A stretch of 64,000 bases of DNA, taken from NCBI GenBank assembly GCA_003952965.2, contig CM025850.1, forward strand, positions 28,513,201-28,577,200, read 5' to 3'. The translations under genes were made by a program, and so were the position numbers. The stretch comes from Morella rubra. Taxonomy: Eukaryota > Streptophyta > Magnoliopsida > Fagales > Myricaceae. The notes under the pieces were generated by a model, which did no database searches, was not told where the DNA came from, and saw nothing but the letters and a program-made list of their open reading frames with translations. Positions within the stretch are counted from its first letter, which is position 1. Each line of letters starts with the position of its first letter. Positions 49,795-62,825 of the stretch are shown in pieces.

Positions 49795-50552
49795 TCGACC
49801 TGTATAAGAGCATTGTACCCATTTGTTCTGATAGTATATATAGAGTATCTTTTAACTATGTGAAAAATATGCTTAAAGACTCTCCTTAGTAAACATACAT
49901 ACTATCAATGATGAACCAGTGTTCATATTATTTAATGGCATAGTCCTAAATGACATCTTATGTTTATATAACAAGTCTAATAACGATTTCTCACTCTGGC
50001 ACCATAGTTTCTTGGGTTGTGTTATATGCGTAGCTTTAAAACTCATGTTCCATGTCAATTTTCAAATTCTTTTGTTGAAAAAATAGTAGTACCACAGTGT
50101 TTATGTTTGATCCTATCATCAGGTTTGTATATTTGATGCCTCTCCAAATGTGTTCAATTCATCCTGATCCAAAATTGCAAGTACATTGATTTTTACACTG
50201 TAACCGAATGTCTATAGATGCCTGCTTAGTGATAAAGGATAAAGGGTTGTTGGGACAGCCATTGTTCAACCATATTTTAAGAATCCAAAGAAAAAAAGTT
50301 TTAACTCAAGATGTGTTTCTATCATATTACTCCCCTTAGTATTTGGCAACCATTTAACCTTGGTGTTGTTTCTAATTTAGTATTATTTTGATTTCTCATG
50401 CTCTTCTATCTAGTTTTTATTATAAGTCTTCTTGAAATAATAAAAATTGTTTCATTTTCTAAGAAATAATGAACGCTTTATTTCCAAAAAGGAGGAAACC
50501 TCGTGTACATAGGATGTCTACATGTTGCTAACTAGAAACCTTTGGATATCCT

Positions 50553-50766
50553 GGGGGCGTTCGGGAGTGAAAATTTTGGGAGTTTTGGAGTTTGTGAAAA
50601 AGTAAAGATATTTTATGGGATTTGATAAAAAAGTGAAGAGAGAGAAGATTTAAATGAATATTATAATAAAAAAAGAATAAATTGAGGAGGAGAGAGTGAT
50701 TATTTTATAATTTTTTAATGTGGGTAGAAATTTTGGGAGTTGGCAATTTCCACCCCCGAACACCAC
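50553..50766. repeat. MITE with GGGGGCGTTCGGG-type inverted ends
   Basis: The left end GGGGGCGTTCGGGAGTGAAA pairs with the right end read in reverse (GTGGTGTTCGGGGGTGGAAA). The element is 214 bp and non-coding. Confidence 0.75.
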
Positions 50767-52667
50767 ACCTGTATCATTTTCAGTAGTTGCTTCATAATGG
50801 ATCAAGCTTATCTATTCAGATAAAAATCTGAAGCATAATTATGAAGTTACCGTTACTGTATTTTCTCAGTGGTGTGGAACCATGTAATATATCTGATTCT
50901 TCTTGTTCTCTTTCTTTTCCCATAGTGACCTAGTGCATGATGAGATCTAAGTTGCTTTGAGGCGACTTTATTTGCTGTTGCTGGTAAAAGTCTTGTTTTT
51001 CCTATTGGATTTCTAATTCTACCCTGGTTTCAAAAACTATAGCTTAATCATATATATACTTTCCAAGCCAACTGCTACTCAGGAATCCCTAGTTACTACG
51101 ATCTTTTGCTGTAATGATGGTTTGTATAATCTTAAAGTATACAACCTGTCAGGTTTGGTTGAAATTTGTGATTCATCTGTTTGAAGATTATGCAGCCATT
51201 ACATACTTGTGTCCAGTGCTCATAATTTTTTGTTCTATATTAGATGACACTGAGAAGTGCTGTCAAATGCCCATCTAAATTTGTTGCTTGCAATTCATGT
51301 TGTTGCCAATGGTTGAGCATCCTCTAAATTAGTTGTACTTCTACGAGTATGTTCAGCAAGGTTAAGTGAACCACCTGATAGTCCATAGCTGCCTTTACAC
51401 CTGTGGATTTCTCACAAAAAGGGTGGGAACCCTATTATTGAATGGTGGGTGGCTTGGAAAAATCTGATGGCCAGTCAATTACCACAATGCCAGTATCGGT
51501 TTAGAGAGTAGACAGCTCTACTTTACCTGGTGTCCTTTTACAGAGCTTCAGGGCTTCTAAGTTTCAACCTTAAAACTGCTTTGAGGTATTACTGTTATTT
51601 CTTTCCTTTCTTTTCCTAAATGTGTGACTTTGGCGAGATATCATATAGATACTGGAAAGAAACAGGAGGATGAGAAGAGAAGAATCCGCAGATTTTGTAA
51701 AATGGTCAATCACCAAAGATATTGTAAAATGTAGTAGTTCGTATATTCTAGAAATATATATATTGCTGTCCGTATATAGAGTAACTGGACTACATTGTAT
51801 TGTCTATCCTAGGGATGAGATTTGACCCTTGAAAGGACTTAGTATTGCTTGCCTAAGGCACGAGTTTTGTTAGCCTGGTGGAGCTTCATGCTGTACCACC
51901 AGGTTTACTAGCTATCACGGAAGCCCTTGTTTGTCCCCCCACACACACAAAACAAGCACTCATTCAGTGATTCTAGCTGTGTCTTAGCAGCTCGATTGCT
52001 CCTTATTTAGAATTAGTTGTTAATCACTCAGTAGTTATGCACTCTTTACTGTTGGATAAACTTACGGGAATTGTTTATTCCCCAGAGCTAACGAGTAATT
52101 CTTTGTCTGGTGATATTATTGATGGAAACTTTTAGTTTCAGTAGATGATTTTGTATTTGGTTGGGTGTTAGAGATAACAGGACAGAATCTGGTTTGAACT
52201 TTGAACAAGCAGGAATCCTTTGGATGACTCAAAAAGTGCTTATGTTACAAAGCCTGATTAAAGTGCTTCCTCCCGAGTTAGTCATTAATATGTTGTAGCC
52301 ATGGTACTTCTCTTACTCTTTTGGCCTTTTGGGATATTCCCTTCGCGTCCCAAAGATGTTTCAGAGTGCTTTCTTCTTTCTGCTTCTTTTCTTTATTTAT
52401 TTTTTAAAATTTTTAATTGTTTTTTCGAGTAAAATTTCAGTCTGCATACAAGCGGACTGTTGAGGCTTCGGTGGTAACATAAAGAATCCACGTGCGTGGC
52501 CCCAAACCACATTCCCTGCTCATTAATCTTCACGAGCTAAAGCCTTTTGTGCTTGAGGTCGGACCTCCTCTGCTGCATTCCAAGAGTAGGTATCTTCAGG
52601 ACATACATTTGCTTCTTTTTACATCCTCATGCAGGTGCTTTTTTCCCATCCCATTTTCTCTCAGAAT

Positions 52668-52701
52668 TCTAACAGGAAAAAGGATCTAACAGGAAAAAGG
52701 A
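52668..52701. repeat. 17-bp perfect tandem duplication
   Basis: TCTAACAGGAAAAAGGA occurs twice in a row. Confidence 0.9.
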
Positions 52702-53336
52702 CCCAACCGAGGGGGCTCATGTGGCGGTAGTTGAAGCTCAGCGGCTGAGTACAGTAACCAGCCTGTTAGTAATAGTTTAGTTCTCATTTTCAGTTCCTTG
52801 TTTGTTCGGGGACCTAGACTATGCCGGGATTTCCCCAGCTATCTATCTGTAAGACCTTTTTATTAGCAATGAAAGTTGCTACGGACGAGATAAAAAAAAA
52901 AGGGTACTTTTTAGTTGGTTTTCCTTCTTCTTTTTCTCGTGTCTGTTAGAAGTAACGGAGTTTCAATTGACATGCGTATAAAGAGTAGCAATCTCGTACA
53001 AAAACAGTAAACTTATCTCTTTATGGAACGAGTCCTTTTGGTTGCTTTTCTGAACTCTTCTGGAGAGAGAGCAGGAATAGCTGAAGGGACAGACATTTTA
53101 CATTATGCTATGTACTTTTTTGTCCGGCCATCCCGTAGTAAAGTGTTCCACCAGACCCCATTACACAGGTTACGGACATTGGTATATCAAAGATACAGCT
53201 ACTTTCGTCCTAAAAAGTGGGTGCAGTGAAATGGATCATTGATGGAATATCACGTGCGATGGTCCCGCAATTACGCTCCTTTTCTTTCTAGGACGTTTAT
53301 TTGATCTCCCATTCGTGTTCGACACTGGATACATGA

Positions 53337-53345
53337 TATATAAAG
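53337..53345 (+). promoter_or_regulatory. Putative TATA box of the SAUR gene
   Basis: TATATAAAG lies about 82 bp upstream of the SAUR start codon, followed by a TA dinucleotide run. Confidence 0.55.
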
Positions 53346-53426
53346 ATATATATATATATATATACACCCCTTTTGGTTGCGGAAAAACCTGGAGAAGTTG
53401 GTGCGTTTTTAGACTTCTAAGGGAAC

Positions 53427-53735
53427 ATGGCTAAGCCTGGAGATTACAGGAGAATAAAGAAGAGAAGCAATGGAATACTGAGCTCACTCATGGGAAAGCT
53501 GCGGACTCGTCTTTCAGTGTTTAAAGGGGTGAATCAAGGCTACTTTGTGGTAGTAGCCACTGAAGGTCGGAAACCAGAGAGGTTTGTCATTGAGCTGGGT
53601 CATCTCAAGAATCCGGAGTTCTTGAAGCTGCTAAAACAGGCAGAAGAAGAATTCGGCTTTTCCCAGGAGGGAGCCCTTGCAATTCCTTGTCAACCAGGTG
53701 ACCTGCAGAGAATCATTGCGATGAGAAAGCTGTGA
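53427..53735 (+). CDS. SAUR family protein (small auxin up RNA)
   Basis: Intronless frame of 102 residues, the usual SAUR size and structure. After a basic N terminus (MAKPGDYRRIKKRSNG), the SAUR domain covers about residues 36-100: GYFVVVATEGRKPERFVIEL, then HLKNPEFLKLLKQAEEEFGF, then GALAIPCQPGDLQRII. SAURs are short-lived proteins; several act by inhibiting PP2C.D phosphatases and so activating plasma-membrane proton ATPases in cell expansion. Which subgroup this belongs to is not certain. Auxin control is expected from the family, but I did not identify a convincing auxin-response element. The frame is intact. Confidence 0.9.
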   Translation: MAKPGDYRRIKKRSNGILSSLMGKLRTRLSVFKGVNQGYFVVVATEGRKPERFVIELGHLKNPEFLKLLKQAEEEFGFSQEGALAIPCQPGDLQRIIAMRKL

Positions 53736-54983
53736 AGAAAATAGAAGGGTCCACGGGAAGGATTTCATGAGGCAAATCAGCTATGTTTATCTGTTTTTCA
53801 TAGAACAAGAAGACTATGTTTTATTGTTTTTTTTTTTCTTTTTTGCTCTCTCCTCACCTTGGAGCCTCTGTTCTTGCAATTATCTGTTGCAGCAGTATTG
53901 ATGGAGTTCTGATTATGAAAATTGGTGGTGCAGAAGAGTGTAATTTGAGGACTCAGGTGGGTGTGTTTTTGAGTCATTTTCACAATGACTTTTCCTACCT
54001 GCAGTTAAATATTTGCTTAGTCCATTGCATCCTTGTAACTCCATGTCTAGCTGCTGCGACCTTAACATCTTTTCCATGTGAAGGTAGATTGTCATCCTCA
54101 GTCTTTTATTTATTTTTATTTTTTTTCCTGAGCAATTAAGAATACAAACTTCCCATTACAAACATTTACCTCCTTTATCCCTAAAGACATCAAGGGGGAA
54201 TCACAGCCATATTAATGCATCCATATATCATTAGTCGCACACCTCTTGGCTAGATTATGCCGCGGATGGTCCCATTGCGGATGGTCATCAAGGGCTTTTC
54301 TTGGTGTATTCTTCTTTCCCTTTTTTTTTTTTTTTTTCTCCTCTCTGAATCATGTCAATTGGCAATTGGCTTCATTGCATATGGAAACACAGTTCAAGAT
54401 ATACAATAAACACAAAAACCACTATGATTCCAGCACAAATTTCGGAAAGGAAACATAGAACAAAAGACAAAGAAACTACAAACAGATCTATGCGTTCGGA
54501 TTTGAAGAGTATTGATGGGTACCCGCGGCTATCAACAATGGGTTGCAGAACACTAAAATGCTCCATGCAAAAGACAAAGCAAGCGGAGACGGTCATGGTA
54601 GACGGAAGCTACCAATGAGCAGCAAGCACTGGGACAAGAAGGAACTTCCCAGAAAAATGCCAACAGTAAAAGGACGGCAAAGGTGGTGGAGGTAAACAGC
54701 GGAAGAGGAGGCGGCATGCTACTTTTGATGGAAAAAGACTATGCACTATGTCCACTTTCATAGACTCATATGTAAGATTCCTCGTTGGGACCGTGCATGT
54801 GCATAGATCATCCAGATTTTTCAACCATCGCAGACTAGCAAGCCAAATTCCATGGATACAGTTGAAGGTCATACGACCTTATCCCATGCCAAATTGCAGC
54901 CTCGTGAGAGCAAGGTGACATTCTGCTTCGCCCCGGACTGGCTCGGCTCTGTAAAGAATTTGACTTGGAACCAAACCAGTTGA
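53736..54983. other. SAUR 3' flank and spacer, no gene recognised
   Basis: Contains several T-runs. The open frame at 54609-54872 (minus) and others have no recognisable domain. Confidence 0.45.
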
Positions 54984-56109
54984 CAGGGGCAGCTGCCTGA
55001 GGTCCCAAATTATTCCTTTCAAAGATATTTAAAGAATATTTAATATTAAAGCCTCAAAAACTTAACTTGAATATATTGTTTTATATAGACTTTTAGTTAA
55101 TTTTTATTCTAAAATGAGGCTTATTAAATTTCCTTGGAACCATTAATTCTTCACTTTTTGTGGTCGTTTATAAAGTCTCCTTAATTAAAGCTGATCAATC
55201 CTATAAACCTCTTTATTAAAACAATATTAATTGCCAATTGATTCAAATGAAGTTTCTATAAAATCAACCCTATAAAGTTTTATTAACATTAGCTACCAAT
55301 TGATTCAAAAACGAAAAATCCTATAAAATCTCTTTAATAAAAAAAGAAGTCCTATAAAATCTCCTTAATTAAAGGAGATTAACATTCACGTCATTATTTG
55401 CTGTTGAACCTAATGTTTTACAAACCAAAAATAATTGCTAGCTGTTTAAACCACCTAATTTTTTTTCATTGCATGCATTTAACTAACAACTAAAACCCAT
55501 CTTTTAAAGACTTAACTGATAAACTATTTGACAAATTTCATGAGACAATGCTTGCTTTTTTGTTAAGTACAAAAAATATGGAAAAATCCTCATTAAACAA
55601 TTCTATTTTTTATCCTTATCATTTCTTGGTACTTCATCACTAAAGCCTCAAATGCTATTATTCTAAAATTTTTATTTTATTTTGTTTTATGTTGTATTTA
55701 TCATTATTTGTATTGTAGTCTTATTCTAAATTTGTGTTTATTTTAGTTTTCATTTTTCTATTTTAAAATAATTTTGAGATATTGACTATGTTTAATAGAA
55801 AATACGAATTTGGATATGATAAACTAAAAAAGAAATGAAAAAATTAATTCAATCTAAAAAAGGAGAGCACTTGATAAGTTTGTTCTTAATCAACAAAATA
55901 ATGCTTCAATTTTAATGAAAGATTAACAAATGAAAACTCCTCTCTTTGATCTATAGAATTGGAAGACAAAGTTGAAATTGCAAATCAATAATGACACTAA
56001 CAACGCACTCAAATCTTTGATTCAGTAGAAACAAAAAAAAAAAAAAAGAATTAGAAAAAGATGAGATGAGTGAAAAAAGTGTAGACAATGATTCAATTAT
56101 CAGACAATA

Positions 56110-57515
56110 TTGCTAATATTCCTTATCCATGTAATTGCTAATATTTCATAAACCTAAGAGATTTATTAATAGAAAGAGGTCCAATTAGAGATAATGATTT
56201 AAATTTTCCTAAAGATCAAAATAATAGATATTTCTCTACAACATATTATTATCCAAAAATTACCAAATGGAGAAAAACATGATAGAAGATGGTTAATATA
56301 TTCAAAAGATTTTGTTAAAGTGTATTGTTTTTGTTGTAAATTATTTAGTTCAAAGCTTAACATGAATCAATTAGCCAACAAAGGAAGTAGGGAGTGGAAA
56401 AATTTTAGTTTTAGGCTTAAAAGTCATGAAACCACCAACGAATATATTAATGACATGAATACATGGATTGATTTAGAAATGAGTATATCAAAAAAATTCA
56501 ACAATAGATAAAGACATTCAAGAACAAATCAACAAAGAAAAAGATCATTGGAAAAAGGTGTTACTAAGAATTATTGTTATTATAAAAAAAAATGTCGCTA
56601 AAAACAACTTAGCATTTCAGAGGTAAAAATGAAAAAATTTACCAAAGAAATAATAGAAACTTCTTAAGCTTAATTGAAATGATTTTAAAATTTGATCTAA
56701 TAATGCAAGAACATATTCGACATAGTGAAATTCACAATCATTATCTTGGACATAACATGCAAAACAAATTGATTCAAATTTTAGCAAGTGAAATTAGAAC
56801 TACAATTATTAAAAAAATCAAAGAAATGAAATATTTTTTTGTTATACTTGATTGTACTCTCAATGCAAGCCATCACAAAAAAATATGTATTTTATGATGT
56901 GTAGATACTTCAACAAGTCCAATACAAGTTGAAGAATATTTTCTAGAATTTTTAGAAGTAGATGACACCACAGGGGAAGGCCTTTTTAATGAACTTATAG
57001 ATATAGTAAAAAAAATATGAACTTGATATTAACGATACAAGAGGACAAGGATATGACAATGGATCTAATATGAAAGGAAAACAACAAGGTGTACAAAAAA
57101 AACTATTAGATGTAAATCCTAGAGCATTTACACACTTTGTGGTTATCATAATTTAAACCTCGTACTTTGTGACATAGCTAATCCATTCTCTAAAGCTATA
57201 TCTTTTTTTGGAGTGGTATATATATACATTATTTTCTTCCTTAACAAAACCCCGGAAAATTTTGCAAGATAATGTACCTATATTAACTCTAAAACCATTA
57301 TCAAAAACACGTTGGGAAAGTCATATCAAAAGTGTTGAAGCAATAAAATTTTAAGCTTCAAAAATAAGACATTCTTTAGTTCAATTAGCGGAACAAAGTG
57401 CCGATCCTAAAACAAAGAGTGAAGCCACATGCTTAGCTACATATGAGCTTGAAAATTTTGAATTTATTAGTCATAAATATTTGGTATGATATGTTGATTC
57501 AGTTAGTAAGATGAG
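56110..57515 (+). pseudogene. hAT transposase remnant, TTF zinc finger and DUF4371 (left arm)
   Basis: Broken frames give LRDLLIERGPIRDND, WLIYSKDFVKVYCFCCKLF (TTF-type finger, about 56290-56350), an REWKNFSF block and then EIHNHYLGHNMQNKLIQILA with TIIKKIKEMKYFFVILDCTL (DUF4371, about 56725-56855). GQGYDNGSNMKGKQQGVQK follows at about 57040-57100. Stops and frameshifts occur throughout. The C-terminal hATC domain is absent; the copy ends at the palindrome axis. Confidence 0.8.
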
Positions 57516-58830
57516 GATCGACATTCTCAAGATTTTTAAGCTCATATGTAGCTAAGCATGTTGCTTCACTCTTTATTTTAGAATCGTCACTTTGTTCCAC
57601 TAATTGAACTAAAGCATACCTTATTTTTGAAGCTTGAAATTTTATTGCTTTAACACTTTCAATACGACTTTCCCAATGTGTTTGAGATAATAGTTTAAGA
57701 GTTAATATAGGTACATTATCTTGCAGAATTTTCCAATGTTTTGTAGAGGAAGAAAACAATGTATATACATATTGTACTACTCTAAAGAAAGATATAGCTT
57801 TAGGGCATGAATTAGCATGTCACAAAGTACTAGGTTTAAATTATGACAACCACAACAAGGTGTGTAAAATATTTTAGGATTTATATCTAATAGTCTTTTT
57901 TGTACACCTTGTTGTTTTCCTTTCATATTAGACCCATATTATCATATCCTTATCCTCTTATATCGTTAATATCAAGTTCATATTATTTTTTACTTTATCT
58001 ATAAGTTCATTAAAAAGCCTTATCCCGTGGTGTAATCTGCTTCTAAACATTCTAAAAAACATTCTTCAACTTGTATTAGACTTGTTGAAATATCCACACA
58101 TCGTAATATAAGAGTCATTTGTCCGTGATGGCTTGTATCGAGAGTGCAATCAAGTATAACTGAGAAATATTTCATTTCTTTGATTTTTTTTTTAATAATT
58201 GTAGTTCTAATTTCACTTACTAAAATTTGAATAAATTCGTTTTGTATTTTATGTCCAAGATAATGATTGGGAATTTCACTGTGTAATACGTTAAACATGT
58301 TCTTGTATTATTAGATCAAATTCCACAATCATTTCAACTAAGCTTAAGAAGTTTCCATTGTTTCTTGGTAAATTTTTCATTCTTATTGCAAAATGCTAAG
58401 TTGTTTTTAGCAAAAAAATTTTATAATAGCAATAATTCTTAGTAACACTTTTTTCCAATAACCTTTTTTCTTTGTTGATTTGTTCTTGAATGTCTTTATC
58501 TATTGTCGAATTTTTTTATATTCTCATTTCTAAATCAATCCATGTATTCATGTTATTAATATGTTCGTTGGTGGTTTCATGACTTTAAAGCCTAAAATTA
58601 AGATTTTTCCAATCCCGACTTTCTTTGTTGGCTAATTGATTCATGTTAGACTTTGAATTAAATAATTTATAATAATAACATTACACTTTTATCAGAATCT
58701 TTTGAATACATTAGCCATCTTCTATCGTGTTTTTCTCCATTTAATAATTTTCGGATATAATATATTATAGAGAAATGTCTATTTCAACTTTAAGAAAGTT
58801 TAAATCACTATCTCTAATTGAACCTCTTTC
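57499..58830 (-). pseudogene. hAT transposase remnant, inverted copy (right arm)
   Basis: Minus-strand counterpart of the left-arm remnant: EIPNHYLGHKIQNEFIQILV with MKYFSVILDCTLDTSHHGQM (58060-58280), and SSSTKHWKILQDNVPILTLK with ATCLATYELKNLENVD (57510-57755). It has its own set of stops and is also truncated before the hATC domain. Confidence 0.8.
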
Positions 58831-59730
58831 TATTAGTAAATCTCTTAGGTTTATATCAAATATTTTGCCAATTACATGGATAAAAAATATTAGCAATTTT
58901 GTTTGATATTTCATCTTTGTCAACAAGTTTTTTACTCATCTCATCTTTTTCTAATCCTTTAATTTTTTTTTTTTTTTACCGAATGAAAGGTTTGCTTGTT
59001 GTAGTCGTCGTTAGTGTCATTTTGATTTGCTATTCCAACGTTGTCTTCCAATTCTATAGAAAGGGAGGAGTTTTCATTTGTTTATCTTCATTGGAACTTG
59101 AAGTACTATTTTGTTGAGTAATCACAAATTATCAAGTGCTCTTTTTTAGATTGAATTACTTTTTCTTTTTTAGCTTTTCATATCCATATTCGTATTTTCT
59201 ATTAGACATATTCAATATCTCAAAATTATTTTAAAACAAAATAATGAAACCTAAAATAAACACAAAGACAAATTTAGAATAAGACTATAGTAAAAATAAT
59301 GATATTACAACAAATACAACATACATAAAAAAAAAAAAAAAAAGTAAAAAGTTTAGAACAATAGCAACTGAGGCTTTAGTGACTAGTGATCTGGATCAGA
59401 AAATGACCAAAGATAAGAGTTGTGAAGCACCAAGAAATGATAAGGGTAAAAAATATAATATTTGAGAGAATTTTTCGGTATTTTTTCTACTTAAAAGTAT
59501 TGTCAAATGACTTATCAGTTTATGTTCTTTTAAGATGGTTAATTGTTGATTAAGTGCATGCAACAGTAAAAACATTAAAGAGACTAGAGGTTTAAACGGT
59601 TAGGTTTTTGGTTTGTCAAGTATATTTGTGTAATTATAAAAAATTATATAGATTAGGTGTGAGGTTAAACAGCAAATGAATGTTAATCTCCTTTAATTAA
59701 AGAGATTTTATAGACTTCTCATTTTTTAAT

Positions 59731-61994
59731 TGTTAGCCCAAGGTTGTTTTAAAAACAATCTATTTTTAATTTTAATGATAACAAAATTCTATGTTTTAAA
59801 GGCTTTTAGATTTTATATTGTCAATCCACTTGTTTTATTAGATATATTCTTAAGATCGAGATTTTCCATCTAAAATAATTTTAAGTGAACTTAAACACCT
59901 TTTCATAAGTTGATGAAATCAATCTTCATATTATAGGTGCTTTAAAATATGTTGAAATGCATTGGACACTGTCAAAGAAGCAAATTTTTCTCTCAAGTAT
60001 TGATATGTAAAACACATTGCTTAATGGTGTTCGACACATTGTACTAACACCCAAGACAACATTTTTCAGACCAAGTTTCATGGTGTCAACACATTACCTA
60101 ATTGTGTCACACATTGTACTGACACCCGAACACCCTTTATTCCTAGACCAATTCATTGGTGCTTCAACACATTAATAGGTCTACGTGTCGCACACATCAC
60201 ACTGTCCTCCTTGAGAGCACCTAACTCCATTATCAATTTTGATTTATTTAACACATGCTAACCATTGTGTCAACACATACGCGAGTTGAAGAAAATTAAA
60301 AACGACTCAGAACATTCAATTGCTCTCAAAGACTCGCATACCCTCTCCACGATGCTTTTAGGCTTTTGAAGACCATTGAAGACAAATGAAGTTTAAATTG
60401 AAGAAGTTAGAGAGAAAGAGAAAACGATCATGCGATTACACTTGCATATTTACTTTATGACCTAACTTTTAGAGAGAGAATGTGCTTTGAAGAAGAGAGA
60501 AGACCACACCTTGTCACGTCCTGTGCCAGGACTTACCCCCTAGGCTCACCTATAACGATGGTATGCACACAAGCGGGGATTAAGGCACGAATTAATCCTA
60601 TAAAGTCTTGATAATTGGCTTTGAAAAAGCTTAGCGGAAAACGTTTACTTGAATTTTGAAATATAACATTTCAAATAATTCTAGCAATTCTATCTAAAAA
60701 ATGAGATATTTAAAGGATATTGACAAGAATTCTAACTGATGAAAATTTATAGGGATTAGAAATGAAACTTTAAGAAAAAAAATCAAAATGATAGGATGAG
60801 AAATGGAATAATGAGAATTTTTAAAATATTAAATATTTCATTATATCACACGATTATTATTTTTTCTTTTTACAAAATATCCTTTATGAGGAATACAAAA
60901 GTAAGAGAAAAAAAGTACAAAAACAAAAGCTATCTACAGCTTTTCGTAATACACCATCCGTGAAACAGCTACCTAAACAGAAGCTATCTTCTTTTATCTT
61001 AATCTTCGCTCTTCTCCTACGTAATCTTCTATGGGATAGGTAGGCACTCATTCAGCTCACTCTACTAAACAAATTCCCCATACAACTTGCATCCACCGAA
61101 CTATCCCATATTCCCACATCTCTTTGGATGCAAACCAAGTTTAACACATGAGCCATCACCAAACTTTCCAGCGGCTAAAAGAATGAGAAAAATAAAAAGT
61201 AACACCAAATAGGGGGCAATTAGACATGCCAAAGGCGAAAAGGAGATTACTAGACAAAATTTACTGACACCTATCGGGGCAACTTAAAAGCACGTGAATT
61301 GGAAGCCTAAGAGACATTCGGCTACCCTTAAGAAAAGTAAACATGCAAGACTAGAAAAGTAAAAAGAAAGACAAAGTAAAAGAGACAAAATATCATGCAA
61401 GACTCTTTAGTTATGTTAACTACCCTCATGTCAAAAGCACAAATAGTAGAAAAATATAAAACTAAGCAAGTCAAACAAGTGAAAAAGAAAAAGGAGGGGC
61501 GTTACACACATACCTAGAAAGCTTGTGATTCCCCTACCAAACTTCAACTTTCTACATAGAATCTTATCCTCTTGTGCACCAATATACTTTCCACTTGCTT
61601 TATACAGCTTTAAGAGCCAATCATTGATACTCCCTTTTACTCATTCTTGTAAACACTTGAGTGTTTGGATAAACACTTGTCCTACTCATAAGGGAAGAAG
61701 AAATCCCTTGGGTTTTGAGATTTATGAAGAGAGTTAAAGCGTGAGCTCAAAAAATACTTTGTAAAGGTTCCTTAGCACCCCGAAAGCTAAATTGTATTTG
61801 CTATTTGGAGAATAACGAAGGAAGCCCAAGGAAGTCAAATAGCTGGTGTGAACGTCAGGCAAGGGGTGTTGTCAAACCATCTTAAAATTCGGTGTCGTCT
61901 CTCTAAGTTATCTCTCCTTTTTACTCGTTATATCTCTCTTTGTGGTTTCTTGCTTTACTTTTATACTTGCTCAATATCTTAAAATTTTTTAACA
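59731..61994. mobile_element. Solo LTR (about 2.26 kb), possibly of a SIRE/Maximus-like copia element
   Basis: Begins TGTTAGCCCAAGG and ends TTTTTTAACA, so the ends carry the TGTTA/TAACA inverted pair. The insertion interrupts the right arm of the hAT inverted repeat, whose pairing resumes after it. The text near the end (AAATTCGGTGTCGTCTCTCT) is typical of plant LTR 3' parts. Flanking pentamers (TTAAT and ATTTA) do not match, so the target duplication is unproven. Family assignment is from memory of similar LTR starts. Confidence 0.6.
60512..61506. mobile_element. Nested solo LTR (995 bp) inside the larger LTR
   Basis: Begins TGTCACGTCCTGTGCC and ends GGGGCGTTACA, a common plant LTR layout. 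Flanking pentamers CACCT and CACAT differ at one base. No internal retrotransposon coding sequence is present, as expected after LTR-LTR recombination. Confidence 0.65.
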
Positions 61995-62371
61995 ATTTAT
62001 TAAAAAGCCCAATTCACTTCCTTCTTGGTGTTATTTAGACTTACATTAATAAATTGGTAGCTAATCTTAAGGAAACTTTATAGGGTTGATTTTATAGATT
62101 AATATCCTTTAAATATAGTGACCTTATAGTGTTGCCAATGACTTTTAATTGAGAAAACTTTACAAACGGCCATGAAGAGTTAATGGTTAGAGATTTAATA
62201 GGCTTCCTTTTAGATTAAAAATTAACTAAAACTCTATACAAATCAATAGCTTCAACCTTATGATTTTGAGCCCTTAAAATTAAATATTTTTTTTAAATAT
62301 ACATATTAAAGAAAATTTTAAGTTGGAAACCTCCCTAATTTGGGAGCCTTAGACAGCAGCTGCCGCCTCTA

Positions 62372-62598
62372 GCATCTGTGGTAGAGGTACTCAAAGGAAG
62401 AGAGTATGTTTGTATACGGTACCAAAAGTTGGGTCAACAATGACAGTAACGAAGACAAGCGCTAAGTAAAGAACCCCATATACTTGCATCTGGTCTCAGT
62501 GGCATTGAAAGGATATCAATTCAGTGGTTTGATACAGAGTCTTTTTCAAAAAGTAATTAGTCATTCGAATAAAAAACTTCAATTTAAGGAAATAGATT
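62372..62598. other. Short spacer between the hAT element and the second CACTA
   Basis: No feature recognised. Confidence 0.5.
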
Positions 62599-62624
62599 CA
62601 CTACAAGAAAATTGACTTTTAGTG

Positions 62625-62825
62625 ACGAAATTTTCCGTGACGAAAATATTTCGTCACTAAAAGTCAATTTTTAGTGACAAAATGCTATTTTCGTCACAAA
62701 AAAGGTTTTTTCGTGACGAAACTATTTTTCGTCACCAATTTCATCACTAAAAATTTTAATTTGTGATGAAATAAAATTTTGTCACTAAAAGTTAATCTTT
62801 TGGTGACGGAAAGTTTCGTCACCAC
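62625..62825. repeat. GTGACGAAA/TTTCGTCAC subterminal array
   Basis: About ten copies in both orientations can form hairpins. Likely binding sites for the element's own DNA-binding protein, by analogy with En/Spm. Confidence 0.75.

Larger units (their letters stand above)
49795..53336. other. Acylphosphatase 3' flank and spacer
   Basis: A long T-rich region without recognised coding sequence. It holds one MITE (50553-50766) and a 17-bp tandem duplication (52668-52701). Open frames at 52492-52689 and 53023-53229 lack domains. Part of it may be transcribed as 3' UTR or introns. Confidence 0.45.
55340..59715. repeat. Large inverted repeat, arms about 2.1 kb, axis near 57500
   Basis: Left-arm landmarks recur reversed on the right in mirrored order: TCCTTAATTAAAGGAGATTA near 55361 and TAATCTCCTTTAATTAAAG near 59684; GGAGAGCACTTGAT near 55862 and ATCAAGTGCTCTTTT near 59130; TGTACAAAAAAACTATTAGA near 57090 and the reverse of TAATAGTCTTTTTTGTACA near 57888. 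Arms look roughly 85-90% alike by eye. Pairing resumes beyond the inserted LTR (62030-62370 with 54984-55320). Confidence 0.85.
54984..62371. mobile_element. hAT element (TTF zinc-finger type) rearranged into an inverted repeat
   Basis: The left end CAGGGGCAGCTGCC at 54984 and the right end reading TAGAGGCGGCAGCTG in reverse at 62371 resemble hAT termini. Subterminal text (GGTCCCAAATTATT against GGCTCCCAAATTA) also pairs. Inside are two transposase remnants in opposite orientation (56110-57515 plus, 57499-58830 minus). The right arm is interrupted by a 2.26-kb solo LTR. No clean 8-bp target duplication was found. Confidence 0.7.

Noticed and set aside
53023..53229. 68-codon frame upstream of the SAUR gene
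   Set aside because: No domain or similarity recognised, and it ends more than 100 bp before the SAUR TATA box.
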